Below are positions 1 through 6,400 of a stretch of DNA of 14,516 bases, one piece after another. The notes under the pieces are model-generated. The model did not search any database, had not been told where the DNA came from, and saw only the letters and a list, made by a program, of their open reading frames with translations. The DNA is from Nitrosomonadales bacterium. GTDB lineage: Bacteria > Pseudomonadota > Gammaproteobacteria > Burkholderiales > Nitrosomonadaceae. The stretch's first letter is position 1, and each line of letters opens with the position of its first letter. The stretch is from positions 1 through 14,516 of the forward strand of contig SPBV01000021.1 of the NCBI GenBank assembly GCA_004525885.1, written 5' to 3'. A program made the position numbers and the translations under genes.

Positions 1-2
1 AC

Positions 3-713
3 AATATATTGAGGCTGGATCGCACACTCGCGGAGTTGTTCGCTTATGTGGATAAGCGTGTCGGCCTGAAGAACACGTTGATTGTACTGTCGGCAGACCA
101 CGGCGCGCCGGAGGCCCCGGGCTATTTAAACTCGCTCGGAATTGAATCTAAATATGTGACTCCTGATAAGTGGGACAAAACGCCAGCCATCGAGGCCCTC
201 AAGCAGAAATTGGGTATCGGTAAAGAGATCATCAAGACCTACTTCCATCCCTACCTTTATCTCGACCGGGACATCATACGCGAGAAAGGTTTGAACCAGG
301 CGGAGGTTGAGAAAGCGATCGCTGAGGAGCTGATGAAATTCGACGACGTAACTTTGGCCATTTCGAGCAGCGCGCTGCGCGAAGGTAATCTTCCGAACAC
401 GCCTGAGATTCAGTCGGTGCTGCGCAACTATCATCCGAAGCGTTCAGGCGACATATATCTGGTTTTCAAATCTAATCAATTCATCAGTGACTTCGACGGC
501 ACAAGCGTATCAGTCACACATGGCTCTCCCTGGCGTTATGACAGCTTCGTTCCAATCGTATTTGCCGGTGGCAAGCTGAGCGGACGTCGTATTTACCGAA
601 ACGTCGAGCCTGTAGATATCGCGCCAACACTTGCGGCGATTCTCGGTGTCAAAGCGCCGTCGGGTGCATTCGGCTCGCCACTAGATGAAGTTATGCAAGC
701 TTTCAAGAAATAA
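3..713 (+). CDS. Alkaline phosphatase superfamily protein (PafA/nucleotide-pyrophosphatase type), 5' end missing
   Basis: This is the C-terminal part of a metal-dependent phosphohydrolase of the alkaline phosphatase/sulfatase superfamily. The frame stays open to the left edge, so the TTG at 9 is not a real start; the codons before it read N-I-L-R-L-D-R, resembling the internal segment before the metal site in PafA-like enzymes. Visible motifs, counting from base 9, are SADHG (about residues 28-32, Asp and His as Zn ligands), a late HGSPW (about 171-175, the distal metal His), VPIVFAG, and the closing VDIAPTLAAILGV segment typical of this fold. Such enzymes are normally exported and release phosphate from monoesters or diesters; the signal peptide and nucleophile lie outside the window. 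Substrate cannot be told. Codon use is fairly GC-rich. A hairpin overlaps the stop codon, so the gene seems to end its transcript here. It probably belongs to the region flanking the repeat-bounded modules. Confidence 0.85.
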   Translation, partial: NILRLDRTLAELFAYVDKRVGLKNTLIVLSADHGAPEAPGYLNSLGIESKYVTPDKWDKTPAIEALKQKLGIGKEIIKTYFHPYLYLDRDIIREKGLNQAEVEKAIAEELMKFDDVTLAISSSALREGNLPNTPEIQSVLRNYHPKRSGDIYLVFKSNQFISDFDGTSVSVTHGSPWRYDSFVPIVFAGGKLSGRRIYRNVEPVDIAPTLAAILGVKAPSGAFGSPLDEVMQAFKK

Positions 714-727
714 TCTTTCTTGAAAGC
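699..727 (+). terminator. Hairpin overlapping the phosphatase stop codon, probable terminator
   Basis: A perfect 12-bp stem is formed by GCTTTCAAGAAA (699-710) and TTTCTTGAAAGC (716-727) with a 5-nt loop that contains most of the stop codon. It is followed by CTAAAAA rather than a T tract, so intrinsic termination on the + strand would be imperfect; read on the - strand it is preceded by Ts. Confidence 0.55.
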
Positions 728-844
728 CTAAAAAGGTGAATCCGACGGCGACCTGCAGACGGACTAAGGCACCATCAAGAAATATTTTATAGTGATTACC
801 GAGGGGTGATAGATTATGATTAACCAATATAGTGTCTTTTTAAT

Positions 845-930
845 GACCTATATCTTTTCTATTTTTAATATACCAGCAAATGTACCAACAAATTTATCAT
901 GGTTAGAACCTCTGAATTGTAATTTATTAC
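845..930 (+). repeat. Att-like repeat, second family, degenerate copy 1
   Basis: The segment contains CTATATCTTTTCTATTTTTA followed by ATACCAGCAAATGTACCAACAAATTTAT. The same order (CTATATT-TTTTCTATTTT, then two ACCA(A)CAAAT-type direct repeats, then AAATTTAT) recurs at about 7523-7572. Two close direct repeats of this kind resemble arm-type recombinase sites. No clear T-arm block is preserved to its left. Confidence 0.45.
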
Positions 931-1100
931 CGTACTAATCACATTTGAAACTTTCAAAAATGTGACTTATTCCCATCATTCTTGCTAATTATTTGTCTGT
1001 AGGCATCCCATGGTAAACTTATATCATGGCTTATGGGGGGTATCCCTAACCTTGGATTAAGCTACCCGTCTATCAATAGAGTACCCTACCCAACTTCTTT

Positions 1101-1181
1101 CCTCTCCCCAATTTTGGCGAAAAATATTTTTCCAGAATAAAAGTTCTCTGAACGTCCATTTTTCGCACAGAACAGACATTC
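1101..1181 (+). repeat. GGCGAAAAATATTT / GAATGTCC inverted-repeat element, copy 1
   Basis: The segment CCCCAATTTTGGCGAAAAAT leads into ATTTTTCC and then GAACGTCCATTTT (1150-1162) opposite AACAGACATTC (1171-1181). The whole ~80 bp aligns by eye with 4903-4983 (shared GGCGAAAAATATTT, spacing and inverted repeat). It ends about 20 bp before the T-arm block of scar A. Confidence 0.55.
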
Positions 1182-1199
1182 CAGATATTTTGTAAAATA

Positions 1200-1298
1200 G
1201 CGGCAGGAATTGAACCCAACCTAACTCTACAAATACCTTGCTAATCTTGATATTAAACAAAAAATAACTAGTCTAATTTATTAGAAATACTCCCAACG
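1200..1298 (+). repeat. Att-like scar, family 1, copy A (degenerate)
   Basis: It begins with GCGGCAGGAATTGAACCC, the complement of a tRNA T-arm-like GGGTTCAATTCC. The spacer then contains ATACCTTGCTAATCTTG and AACAAAAAATAACTAGTCT, matching by eye the spacer of the copies at 9635 and 12670. Only one of the paired TACCCCC motifs survives, as ATACTCCCAA near 1287. It is the most decayed of five same-orientation copies. Confidence 0.5.
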
Positions 1299-1329
1299 TT
1301 GTGAATGTGTAGAGACATCATAAGAAACA

Positions 1330-2250
1330 TTACCCCAACAAAGCTTTTATATGCGTTGTGACACTGCGCCCTAGTGCAGACAGCGCATAGCCTCCTTCTA
1401 AAACCGACACAATTTTGCCTGATGCATGTTGATCTGCAATCTCCCTAATCTTAGTCGTTACCCACGCGAAATCTGTTTCAACTAACCTCAAGCCAGCCAT
1501 GTTGTCTTCAATATGTGCGTCAAAGCCAGCAGAGATAAAAACAAACTCTGGCTTAAATGATTCAAGTATTGGTAACCAATGGGATGCTACAGCTGCACGA
1601 AACTGTGAGCCTTCTGCGCCCACCGGCAAGGCAACATTAATAATATGATCAGATTCGACACCAACACCGCTATATGGGTAGAAAGGATATTGGAATGTTG
1701 AACAGTACAAAACACTTGGGTTGTCCTGAAAAATATCTTCAGTGCCATTTCCATGATGCACATCAAAATCTATGATTGCGATTTTTTTAAGATGATATTT
1801 ATGGATAGCATGTGCAGCACCAACCGCAATATTGTTAAAAATACAGAACCCCATCGCCTTCTTCCGCTCGGCATGGTGACCTGGCGGCCTTACGTTGCAA
1901 AATACTAACTTGCTCTGACCTGACATAACTAAGTCGACCCCGAGCACGACCGCGCCAGCAGCCCGCAGCGAGGCTGCGAGCGAATGTGGATTCATCGTGG
2001 TATCTTGATCCAACCTGACCAACCCCTCTTGCGGCGCCCTACTGAAGATTTGTTCAACGTACTTCGAGTCATGAACCCTGAACAATTGCTCACGAGTAGC
2101 CAAAGGAGCTTCATAACGCTGAATTGCAGTACCAAGACCACTCGATAACAGTTCGCCTTCAATCGCCTTCAAACGCTCTGGGCTCTCAGGATGACCAGCC
2201 TCCATCTTGTGCAATATACAGTCTGGATGCGAAATAAATGCAATGCTCAT
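1330..2250 (-). CDS. Histone deacetylase family protein (class II-like zinc deacetylase)
   Basis: This is a full-length 306-aa arginase/deacetylase-fold enzyme of the bacterial HDAC family. The substrate may be acetylated protein lysine, an acetylpolyamine or another acetyl-amide; sequence alone does not decide. Diagnostic motifs are RPPGHHAE (about 121-128, tandem active-site His), GFCIFNN (134-140), DFDVHHGNGT (161-170; D163 and H165 as Zn ligands), SAGFDAH (240-246; D244 as third ligand) and LEGGY (284-288; Tyr as catalytic candidate). No signal peptide is visible, so it should be cytoplasmic. The ATG start at 2250 gives the family's usual opening, HPD..PGHPE-like (here HPDCILHKMEAGHPESPERL), although no good Shine-Dalgarno precedes it. 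It stands alone; there is no acetoin-utilisation or polyamine gene beside it. It sits just right of scar A, facing it. Confidence 0.9.
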   Translation of the reverse strand: MSIAFISHPDCILHKMEAGHPESPERLKAIEGELLSSGLGTAIQRYEAPLATREQLFRVHDSKYVEQIFSRAPQEGLVRLDQDTTMNPHSLAASLRAAGAVVLGVDLVMSGQSKLVFCNVRPPGHHAERKKAMGFCIFNNIAVGAAHAIHKYHLKKIAIIDFDVHHGNGTEDIFQDNPSVLYCSTFQYPFYPYSGVGVESDHIINVALPVGAEGSQFRAAVASHWLPILESFKPEFVFISAGFDAHIEDNMAGLRLVETDFAWVTTKIREIADQHASGKIVSVLEGGYALSALGRSVTTHIKALLG

Positions 2251-2524
2251 GATGACGAACGCTGGACTATGAATCCTTAAATAATGATTGCTGAACTATA
2301 AGTTGATAGTGACTGACACTGTTTTATCTATAAATTTCACGCTGCCCGCACTGCTCTACCCCTAGGTTTTGCAACTGTGCCTTCAGCTATTTTGTTGCTG
2401 CGCCTATAGGTGTAACGGGCAGTCGTTGAATGAGGGCGCCCACAAGCTCGTTGAGCCTGTCTATTTTGTCTGTTGTCAATTCTTTTCATTATATTTTTTC
2501 TTTAAGATATAACCCTTAGAAATT
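2251..2524. other. Spacer with no supported gene
   Basis: I see no convincing coding region here. On the - strand two overlapping short frames exist around 2345-2487 (about 49 and 30 codons), one starting with ATG and one with TTG. Neither has a clear ribosome site or a recognisable motif, so they are not called. Confidence 0.4.
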
Positions 2525-2812
2525 TTAATCCCCACCAGAGTCTATTATTAACGGGGGATTCGTGGCGTACGGATTGTTGGGGCTATCGTTACTATACTCA
2601 GAACCGTATTTACCATATGGGTTATTTATAGAGTCCTGAGAATACTCAGATCCATATCGTCCATAAGGATTGCTGGTCGAATTTTTGTCATATGGATTAG
2701 CACTTAGATTACCTAAATACTTGCCCGTTTTCTAGTCAACAAGTATGGGCGGTGCTGTGTAAGCTACAGCAGAGAAGAATAGAAAAATGATTGTGGCTAT
2801 TATCTTCTTCAT
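2525..2812 (-). pseudogene. Small secreted NPYG-repeat protein, interrupted by an in-frame amber codon
   Basis: Reading the - strand from ATG at 2812 gives a 95-codon frame with one TAG at codon 27 (2732-2734). It starts MKKIIATIIFLFFSAVAYTA, a clear Sec signal peptide with an AxA-like end, and has a strong AGGAGGTG ribosome site directly upstream (2815-2822). After the amber codon the frame continues KTGKYLGNLSANPYD and then two 16-residue repeats of the form NPYG-x-YGSEYS-x-DS-x-N, ending in LIIDSGGD. This matches a family of small exported YG-repeat proteins of unknown function seen in proteobacteria. The stop falls between the signal peptide and the repeat part, at a place where a CAG-to-TAG change would explain it. 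It is either a recent pseudogene, a sequencing error, or a readthrough product; nothing downstream of the stop has decayed. Confidence 0.75.
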
Positions 2813-3170
2813 TTCACCTCCTAACATCCCTTTAGGGCACAAAATACCTACTAAGTTCAATCATAAAGAAGTGTTTTCTAGAAAGAAAACTGCGTAGATT
2901 GTCTACAAAAAAACAGCGAGTAGCAACATCAAAATAGCTTTATGCATTACGGCCATTTTTCAATCACAAACTAATTATTAATCAGCCTATACTATACCTC
3001 ACGGTAATATCATGCATGCAGGATAGATAACTGCTATGAATATCCGAAGTGAATGGTTTTTGGGAACTAATCTTTATTCATAAACATAGTGAGATTTAGA
3101 ATTGACTAGGACCCTTAAAAGAACCCGGTTGTTTCTTTGGCTGATTGCTGCGATTTGATTTGGAGGCGCA
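2813..3170. other. Spacer between divergent genes, small hairpins only
   Basis: No gene is seen. It is the shared upstream region of the - strand YG-repeat gene and the + strand ORF at 3171. It holds the YG gene's ribosome site (2815-2822), a CCCTTTAGGG palindrome (2828-2837), a 7-bp hairpin GTTTTCT/AGAAAAC (2873-2890) and a 5-bp hairpin GTAGA/TCTAC (2894-2906) followed by an A run. No clear promoter is recognised. Confidence 0.45.
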
Positions 3171-3701
3171 GTGATAATGGCTTGTGTCTATGAATATGAG
3201 CGAAGGTCAGAATGCATTCAGAATGAGGGTTTGTTAAAAGGCCTTCTGTGGTATGAAACAGATGCCTATTCCAGAGAAGAATTTTCATACAATTACATGG
3301 AATTGGTTATTAAAGAATTACGTTGGCCTTTACAGCTTATTCCATCAGAAAACAATGATTATCTTCTACCGCTAAGTGAAGCAATCTACTCATCAAGAAA
3401 GGAGAAAATGCCGCCTGTTGGAGAAAATCAAGCTCTGAACGATTCGCAGGTTCATTGGTGCGTTTTTGAGAAAGCGCGTCTGGAAATAATGAAGATAATG
3501 ACCATTACGGATCAGGAGGCGGCTGAATTAAAAATGTACGTAGCTAGGGCGGGTGTATTAAAAAAATACTTAACCAGATACGACGAGCGCTGCACTAAAT
3601 TTCGTTCTCGTCAGGGAACTCTTGGGGTTGTAGAACGGGAGCTCCTTTTCGAAGGCAAGAAGCTTCAGGCCGAGGGTGTAAAGCAATTCTCTTCGCTCTG
3701 A
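3171..3701 (+). CDS. Hypothetical protein, 176 aa
   Basis: I do not recognise this protein. It is a charged, apparently soluble product with no signal peptide or membrane segment. The N-terminal half is rich in Tyr, Glu and Trp; the C-terminal half (about 95-170) looks helical and ends in a Lys/Glu-rich tail. A GGAGG at 3162-3166 precedes two possible starts: GTG at 3171 (4 nt away) and ATG at 3177 (10 nt away, giving 174 aa), so the start is uncertain. It lies between the divergent YG-repeat pseudogene and a strong hairpin at 3767-3799 that may terminate it. It shares a scar-bounded module with the deacetylase gene. Coding status rests on length, an intact frame and the ribosome site only. 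Confidence 0.55.
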   Translation: MIMACVYEYERRSECIQNEGLLKGLLWYETDAYSREEFSYNYMELVIKELRWPLQLIPSENNDYLLPLSEAIYSSRKEKMPPVGENQALNDSQVHWCVFEKARLEIMKIMTITDQEAAELKMYVARAGVLKKYLTRYDERCTKFRSRQGTLGVVERELLFEGKKLQAEGVKQFSSL

Positions 3702-3766
3702 TTTTCAGAGTTAAATGATCGCTAATCAATAAGATAGGAAAATTATTTCTATGCTGTCTACACAAA

Positions 3767-3799
3767 CGCAAAACCCCACGATGATCGTAGGGTTTTGCG
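3767..3799 (+). terminator. Long GC-capped hairpin, possible bidirectional terminator
   Basis: CGCAAAACCCCACGA (3767-3781) pairs with TCGTAGGGTTTTGCG (3785-3799) across a 3-nt loop, with a single mismatch in 15 bp. The A-rich left and T-rich right stem ends fit a terminator for the ORF ending at 3701, although no external T tract follows. Confidence 0.5.
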
Positions 3800-3810
3800 A
3801 GATCGCCACA

Positions 3811-3903
3811 TTATATGGCCTCATTTCGTCGCGTTACTGCAACGTATGCCAGAGCATTAGCACCGGCGCTTGGATGAAACTGTAGTGATATAGTGATTTC
3901 CGT
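3811..3903 (-). other. Short GC-rich segment, possible gene remnant
   Basis: On the - strand a 30-codon open stretch ends at TAA (3811-3813) and contains the protein-like run FHPSAGANALAYVAVTRRNE. On the + strand a 20-codon ORF (3815-3877) begins MASFRRVTATY. The segment is more GC-rich than its surroundings and directly follows the hairpin at 3767-3799. It may be the end of a decayed gene or a short dispersed repeat; no function is claimed. Confidence 0.3.
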
Positions 3904-3939
3904 CTATAGAACCCCCCTCTTAAAAGGATTATTTCTAAA

Positions 3940-4033
3940 AAATTAGACAGTATGGCGTTTCACTAACTCTATCAACTTCTTTTTACACAGTTCCTGACTG
4001 GTTCGCATCAGTCACGATCTGACCGTCTAATTT
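3940..4033. mobile_element. MITE-like element with terminal inverted repeats
   Basis: AAATTAGACAGT at 3940-3951 is matched in reverse complement by ACCGTCTAATTT at 4022-4033, 11 of 12 identical, bounding 94 bp. The interior has no gene; one short - strand frame runs into the left terminal repeat. I see no clear target-site duplication. It could be a MITE, a decayed insertion sequence or a chance pair of repeats. Confidence 0.35.
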
Positions 4034-4118
4034 AAGACGGCAAATAAATCGTATACCTATGAAATAGGTTTGTCAAAGGCGTTCGGGATCTCCGAACATT
4101 GGATTGAAATAGGCTCAG

Positions 4119-4260
4119 GCGGCAGGAATCCAACCTTGGCCCGCCAATGCTTTACTAATCATAATGTTATACAACAAATAGCTGGCCCAATTTCTTTGAC
4201 ATACCCCCAAAAATGCCCCTGAACAATTAGCTGTTATCGGATTGTATTGGAAGCTAAATG
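4119..4260 (+). repeat. Att-like scar, family 1, copy B
   Basis: The copy opens with GCGGCAGGAATCCAACC (T-arm-like complement), then the spacer TAATCATAATGTTATACAAC, AAATAGCTGGCCCAATTTC and TTTGACATACCCCCAAAAAT followed by GCCCC (paired direct repeats at 4202-4219). It ends with GTTATCGGATTGTATTGGAA and GCTAAATG. It shares most positions with the copy at 6161, including an identical GTTATCGGATTGTATTGGAA run. The inverted repeat 4262-4293 follows immediately. Confidence 0.65.
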
Positions 4261-4261
4261 T

Positions 4262-4293
4262 GAATGTCCGATTTTGGAACAAATCAGACATTC
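4262..4293. repeat. GAATGTCC inverted-repeat element, copy fused to scar B
   Basis: GAATGTCCGATTT (4262-4274) and AAATCAGACATTC (4281-4293) form a 13-bp dyad with one mismatch around a 6-nt centre. The same dyad recurs, complete or halved, near 1150, 4949, 6356, 7435, 12812 and 14363. Confidence 0.6.
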
Positions 4294-4316
4294 GTATATT
4301 GCATAGATTGAGTAAT

Positions 4317-4346
4317 TTGCAACTTGGGATTCAGCCTTGGTATAAC
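4317..4346 (+). promoter_or_regulatory. Candidate sigma70 promoter of uspA
   Basis: TTGCAA (4317-4322) and TATAAC (4341-4346) are separated by 18 bp, giving 4/6 and 5/6 matches to the -35 and -10 consensus. The predicted start falls at about 4353, near the left arm of the leader hairpin at 4350-4390. Confidence 0.35.
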
Positions 4347-4349
4347 TGA

Positions 4350-4390
4350 ACGAGTTGCTAGTATCCATTAATGCTTGTGGACTAACTCGT
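4350..4390 (+). promoter_or_regulatory. Leader hairpin upstream of uspA
   Basis: ACGAGTT (4350-4356) pairs with AACTCGT (4384-4390), and after a small bulge AGT pairs with ACT inside. It ends 47 nt before the uspA start codon, so it would lie in the 5' leader if the promoter at 4317-4346 is used. Function unknown. Confidence 0.35.
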
Positions 4391-4437
4391 CTGTGATTAT
4401 CATTAACAAGAGCCTGACGTAAATAAGGAAAACACCA

Positions 4438-4893
4438 ATGGAAGCTTCCATCAAAAAAATCATCCTGGCTACTGATTTTTCAGACGTAGCCAAACATGCC
4501 AGTTCCCATGCCCTACTATTGGCTCAAACTTACAAAGCAGAACTCATAGCTCTGCATGTATTTGATCCAAGCGGATGGAATCAACCTTCTCACTATTACA
4601 TAGCATCAGACGGGATTATTAAAGGCCTTGAAGAGACTATACAACGAGGAAAAGATACCCTGCAAGAATTAGCAAAATCTTTTGATCTAAGAGTTGAGAC
4701 TATATTTGCCGAAGGCGACCCTGGCCATGAGATCGTTCGCGTTGCTGAAGAGCGCAGTGCTGATCTGATCGTCCTCGGAACGCATGGATATACGGGATGG
4801 AAACGGTTTACCCTCGGAAGTGTTGCAGAGTTAGTTGTCAGACATGCTCCTTGTGCTGTTCTTACTATCAGGCCTAAAGGGAAACAGATATAG
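4438..4893 (+). CDS. Universal stress protein, UspA family
   Basis: This is a single-domain Usp protein of 151 aa, the normal family length, and would act as a cytoplasmic dimer. The N-terminus has the typical beta-strand and loop KIILATDFSD (7-16) with the adenine-contacting Asp at 13. The C-terminal half has the nucleotide-binding signature G-2x-G-9x-G-S exactly (G114, G117, G127, S128 in LGTHGYTGWKRFTLGS), so it belongs to the ATP-binding group rather than the non-binding UspA group. The final strand HAPCAVLTIRP is also canonical. AAGGAA lies 8 nt before the ATG. The gene is alone: scar B and its inverted repeat lie upstream and another inverted-repeat element (4903-4983) downstream. Usp proteins accompany growth arrest and stress, which fits the other cargo here. 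Confidence 0.93.
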   Translation: MEASIKKIILATDFSDVAKHASSHALLLAQTYKAELIALHVFDPSGWNQPSHYYIASDGIIKGLEETIQRGKDTLQELAKSFDLRVETIFAEGDPGHEIVRVAEERSADLIVLGTHGYTGWKRFTLGSVAELVVRHAPCAVLTIRPKGKQI

Positions 4894-4902
4894 TTTTCTC
4901 TT

Positions 4903-4983
4903 TCTTTTCCAAAATTCTGGCGAAAAATATTTCAGAAAGTAAATCTATGAATGTCCGCTTTTTGACACAAAGCAGACGTTCAT
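4903..4983 (+). repeat. GGCGAAAAATATTT / GAATGTCC inverted-repeat element, copy 2
   Basis: It begins just after the uspA stop with TTTTCCAAAATTCTGGCGAA and the AAATATTT run, then carries ATGAATGTCCGCTTT opposite AAAGCAGACGTTCAT (4947-4961 and 4969-4983; 13 of 15 paired). It aligns over ~80 bp with 1101-1181. It separates uspA from the aldo/keto reductase. Confidence 0.6.
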
Positions 4984-5166
4984 CTGTTCAGGGATAATGA
5001 AGACCTTTGTTATGTTATTATTCAGACACTAACAAACAGGTTTAAAGTAGCTGGGGCAGACGATACAATATTTAACGAAGAAAGAGTGCCGTGAATTTAG
5101 CCTCGTTTTTCTGCAAAGAATAATTCGAAATATATAAGGATTTCACAAGTACTAATTTTAATAAAA

Positions 5167-6120
5167 ATGGATAAATTCATATTTAGAAATGGCGATGAAA
5201 TGCCTGCTTTAGGACTTGGCACTTGGAAGTCCGCCCCCGGAGAAGTCTATGAAGCAGTTCGTGAAGCCTTAAAAATTGGATATAGACATATAGATTGTGC
5301 TGCGTTTTATGGAAATGAGCCTGAAATAGGTCGGGCTTTTGTAGATGCTTTTGATTCCGGAAATGTAAAAAGAGAAGATTTGTGGGTGACCTCAAAATTG
5401 TGGAACAATGCTCACTTGAAAGAAGATGTTAAACCGGCTTTGGGAAAAACGCTCAAAGACCTTCAGCTAGATTACATTGATTTGTATTTAATTCACTGGC
5501 CGGTTGCTTTAAAACCAGGAGTACAATTTCCTTCATCAGCCAATGACTTTTTGTCAATCGATGATGCACCAACGGCTGCCACTTGGGAGGCGATGGAAGC
5601 ATGCGTAAAAGATGGATTAAGTAAACATATAGGTGTTTCAAACTTTAGTATAAAAAAAATTAGAAAACTTCTAGATAATTGCGAGATAAAACCAGAGGTA
5701 AATCAAATAGAACTGCACCCATTTCATCAGCAACCAGGAATGCTGGAATTTTGCAATAAAGAAAATATTGTTCTTACTGCCTATTCGCCTTTAGGATCAC
5801 CTGATCGACCATCACAATTTAAAGATCCTCATGAGCCTAGTTTATTTGAGAATCCCACCATAGCAGAAATTGCCAATGCCAATGGCTTAGCGCCCGCCCA
5901 GGTACTTATCCGATGGGCAATCCAAAGGGGTACTTCCGTTATACCAAAATCAGTGAATCCTCTCCGACTAAAACAAAATTTTGATTCAGCTGCCATTTTA
6001 TTATCGGATAAAGACATGAAAAAAATTGCTGCACTTGAAGCAAAAAGACGTCTCATAACTGGTAAATTCTGGGATGCCCCGGAATTAGGATATTCTATGT
6101 CAACCTTATGGGATGAATAG
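5167..6120 (+). CDS. Aldo/keto reductase (AKR superfamily)
   Basis: This is a complete 317-aa NAD(P)H-dependent oxidoreductase that should reduce aldehydes or ketones in the cytosol through a TIM barrel. The whole catalytic tetrad is present: D43 and Y48 (HIDCAAFYGNE), K77 (VTSKLWN) and H110 (YLIHWP). The signature GVSNFS (156-161) and the cofactor-phosphate motif IPKSVNPLRLKQNF (259-272) support NADPH use. The start opens MDKFIFRNGDEMPALGLGTW, normal for the family. No Shine-Dalgarno lies at usable distance; the upstream DNA is AT-rich (TTTTAATAAAAATGG). That, the AT-rich codon use and the overall wording of the protein resemble Bacteroidetes members, so transfer from that phylum is plausible. 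It is bounded by the repeat at 4903-4983 and scar C. Its physiological substrate cannot be inferred. Confidence 0.93.
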   Translation: MDKFIFRNGDEMPALGLGTWKSAPGEVYEAVREALKIGYRHIDCAAFYGNEPEIGRAFVDAFDSGNVKREDLWVTSKLWNNAHLKEDVKPALGKTLKDLQLDYIDLYLIHWPVALKPGVQFPSSANDFLSIDDAPTAATWEAMEACVKDGLSKHIGVSNFSIKKIRKLLDNCEIKPEVNQIELHPFHQQPGMLEFCNKENIVLTAYSPLGSPDRPSQFKDPHEPSLFENPTIAEIANANGLAPAQVLIRWAIQRGTSVIPKSVNPLRLKQNFDSAAILLSDKDMKKIAALEAKRRLITGKFWDAPELGYSMSTLWDE

Positions 6121-6126
6121 TCATTT

Positions 6127-6143
6127 ATAAAATAATATTTTAT
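6127..6143 (+). terminator. AT-only hairpin after the aldo/keto reductase
   Basis: ATAAAAT and ATTTTAT form a perfect 7-bp stem around AAT, 6 bp after the stop codon, followed by TTGG. Being A/T only it would be a weak terminator. Confidence 0.3.
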
Positions 6144-6160
6144 TTGGTTGGTCTAAATTT

Positions 6161-6304
6161 TTGGCTGCTGGAATCTAACTCATGACTATTAGTCCCTATC
6201 AATCATAATATTAGACAATAAATAGCTGGCCAGATTTCTTTGAGATACCCCCAAACAGTACCTCCTGAATGATTGGTGTTATCGGATTGTATTGGAAGCT
6301 AAAT
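6161..6304 (+). repeat. Att-like scar, family 1, copy C
   Basis: The T-arm-like block TTGGCTGCTGGAATCTAAC is followed by AATCATAATATTAGACAATA, AATAGCTGGCCAGATTTC, and the paired repeats TACCCCC (6246-6252) and TACCTCC (6259-6265). It ends GTTATCGGATTGTATTGGAA and GCTAAAT, identical to copy B over that run. The T-arm block is more degraded than in copies D and E. Downstream DNA to about 6340 (TTTGTTTT...CTGTCACAAATAAC) is shared with copy D. Confidence 0.65.
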
Positions 6305-6355
6305 TCGATCGTTTGTTTTAGTAAAAATAATCTGTCACAAATAACTTTTTAGCAC

Positions 6356-6367
6356 AAAGCGGACATT
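6356..6367. repeat. Half of the GAATGTCC inverted repeat
   Basis: AAAGCGGACATT is an exact right arm of the dyad family; the left arm is not recognisable in the preceding TAACTTTTTAGCAC. Confidence 0.4.
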
Positions 6368-6400
6368 GATAAAGGGTGGGTGTCTCCCCAAACCAGATAT

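Larger units (their letters stand above)
728..1329. other. Gene-free spacer made of degenerate repeats
   Basis: No convincing gene is present. The stretch holds, in order, a degenerate copy of the TACCAACAAAT repeat family (about 845-930), a hairpin at 939-965 (TCACATTT/AAATGTGA plus GAAA/TTTC with a 2-nt bulge), a GC-run segment around 1030-1050, an inverted repeat (1101-1181) and the left-most att-like scar (1200-1298). It looks like the accumulated boundary between the phosphatase and the deacetylase module. Confidence 0.5.

Noticed and set aside
1057..1260. 67-codon - strand ORF
   Set aside because: It spans the inverted-repeat element and the T-arm block of scar A, has no ribosome site and no family resemblance; the repeats explain the sequence.
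2345..2487. Small - strand ORFs downstream of the YG-repeat gene
   Set aside because: Two overlapping frames of 49 and 30 codons compete, with no clear ribosome site and no recognisable motif.
4112..4300. Integron attC site
   Set aside because: The paired RYYYAAC/GTTRRRY boxes and folded-strand symmetry of attC are absent; the layout fits a tRNA-type att site better.
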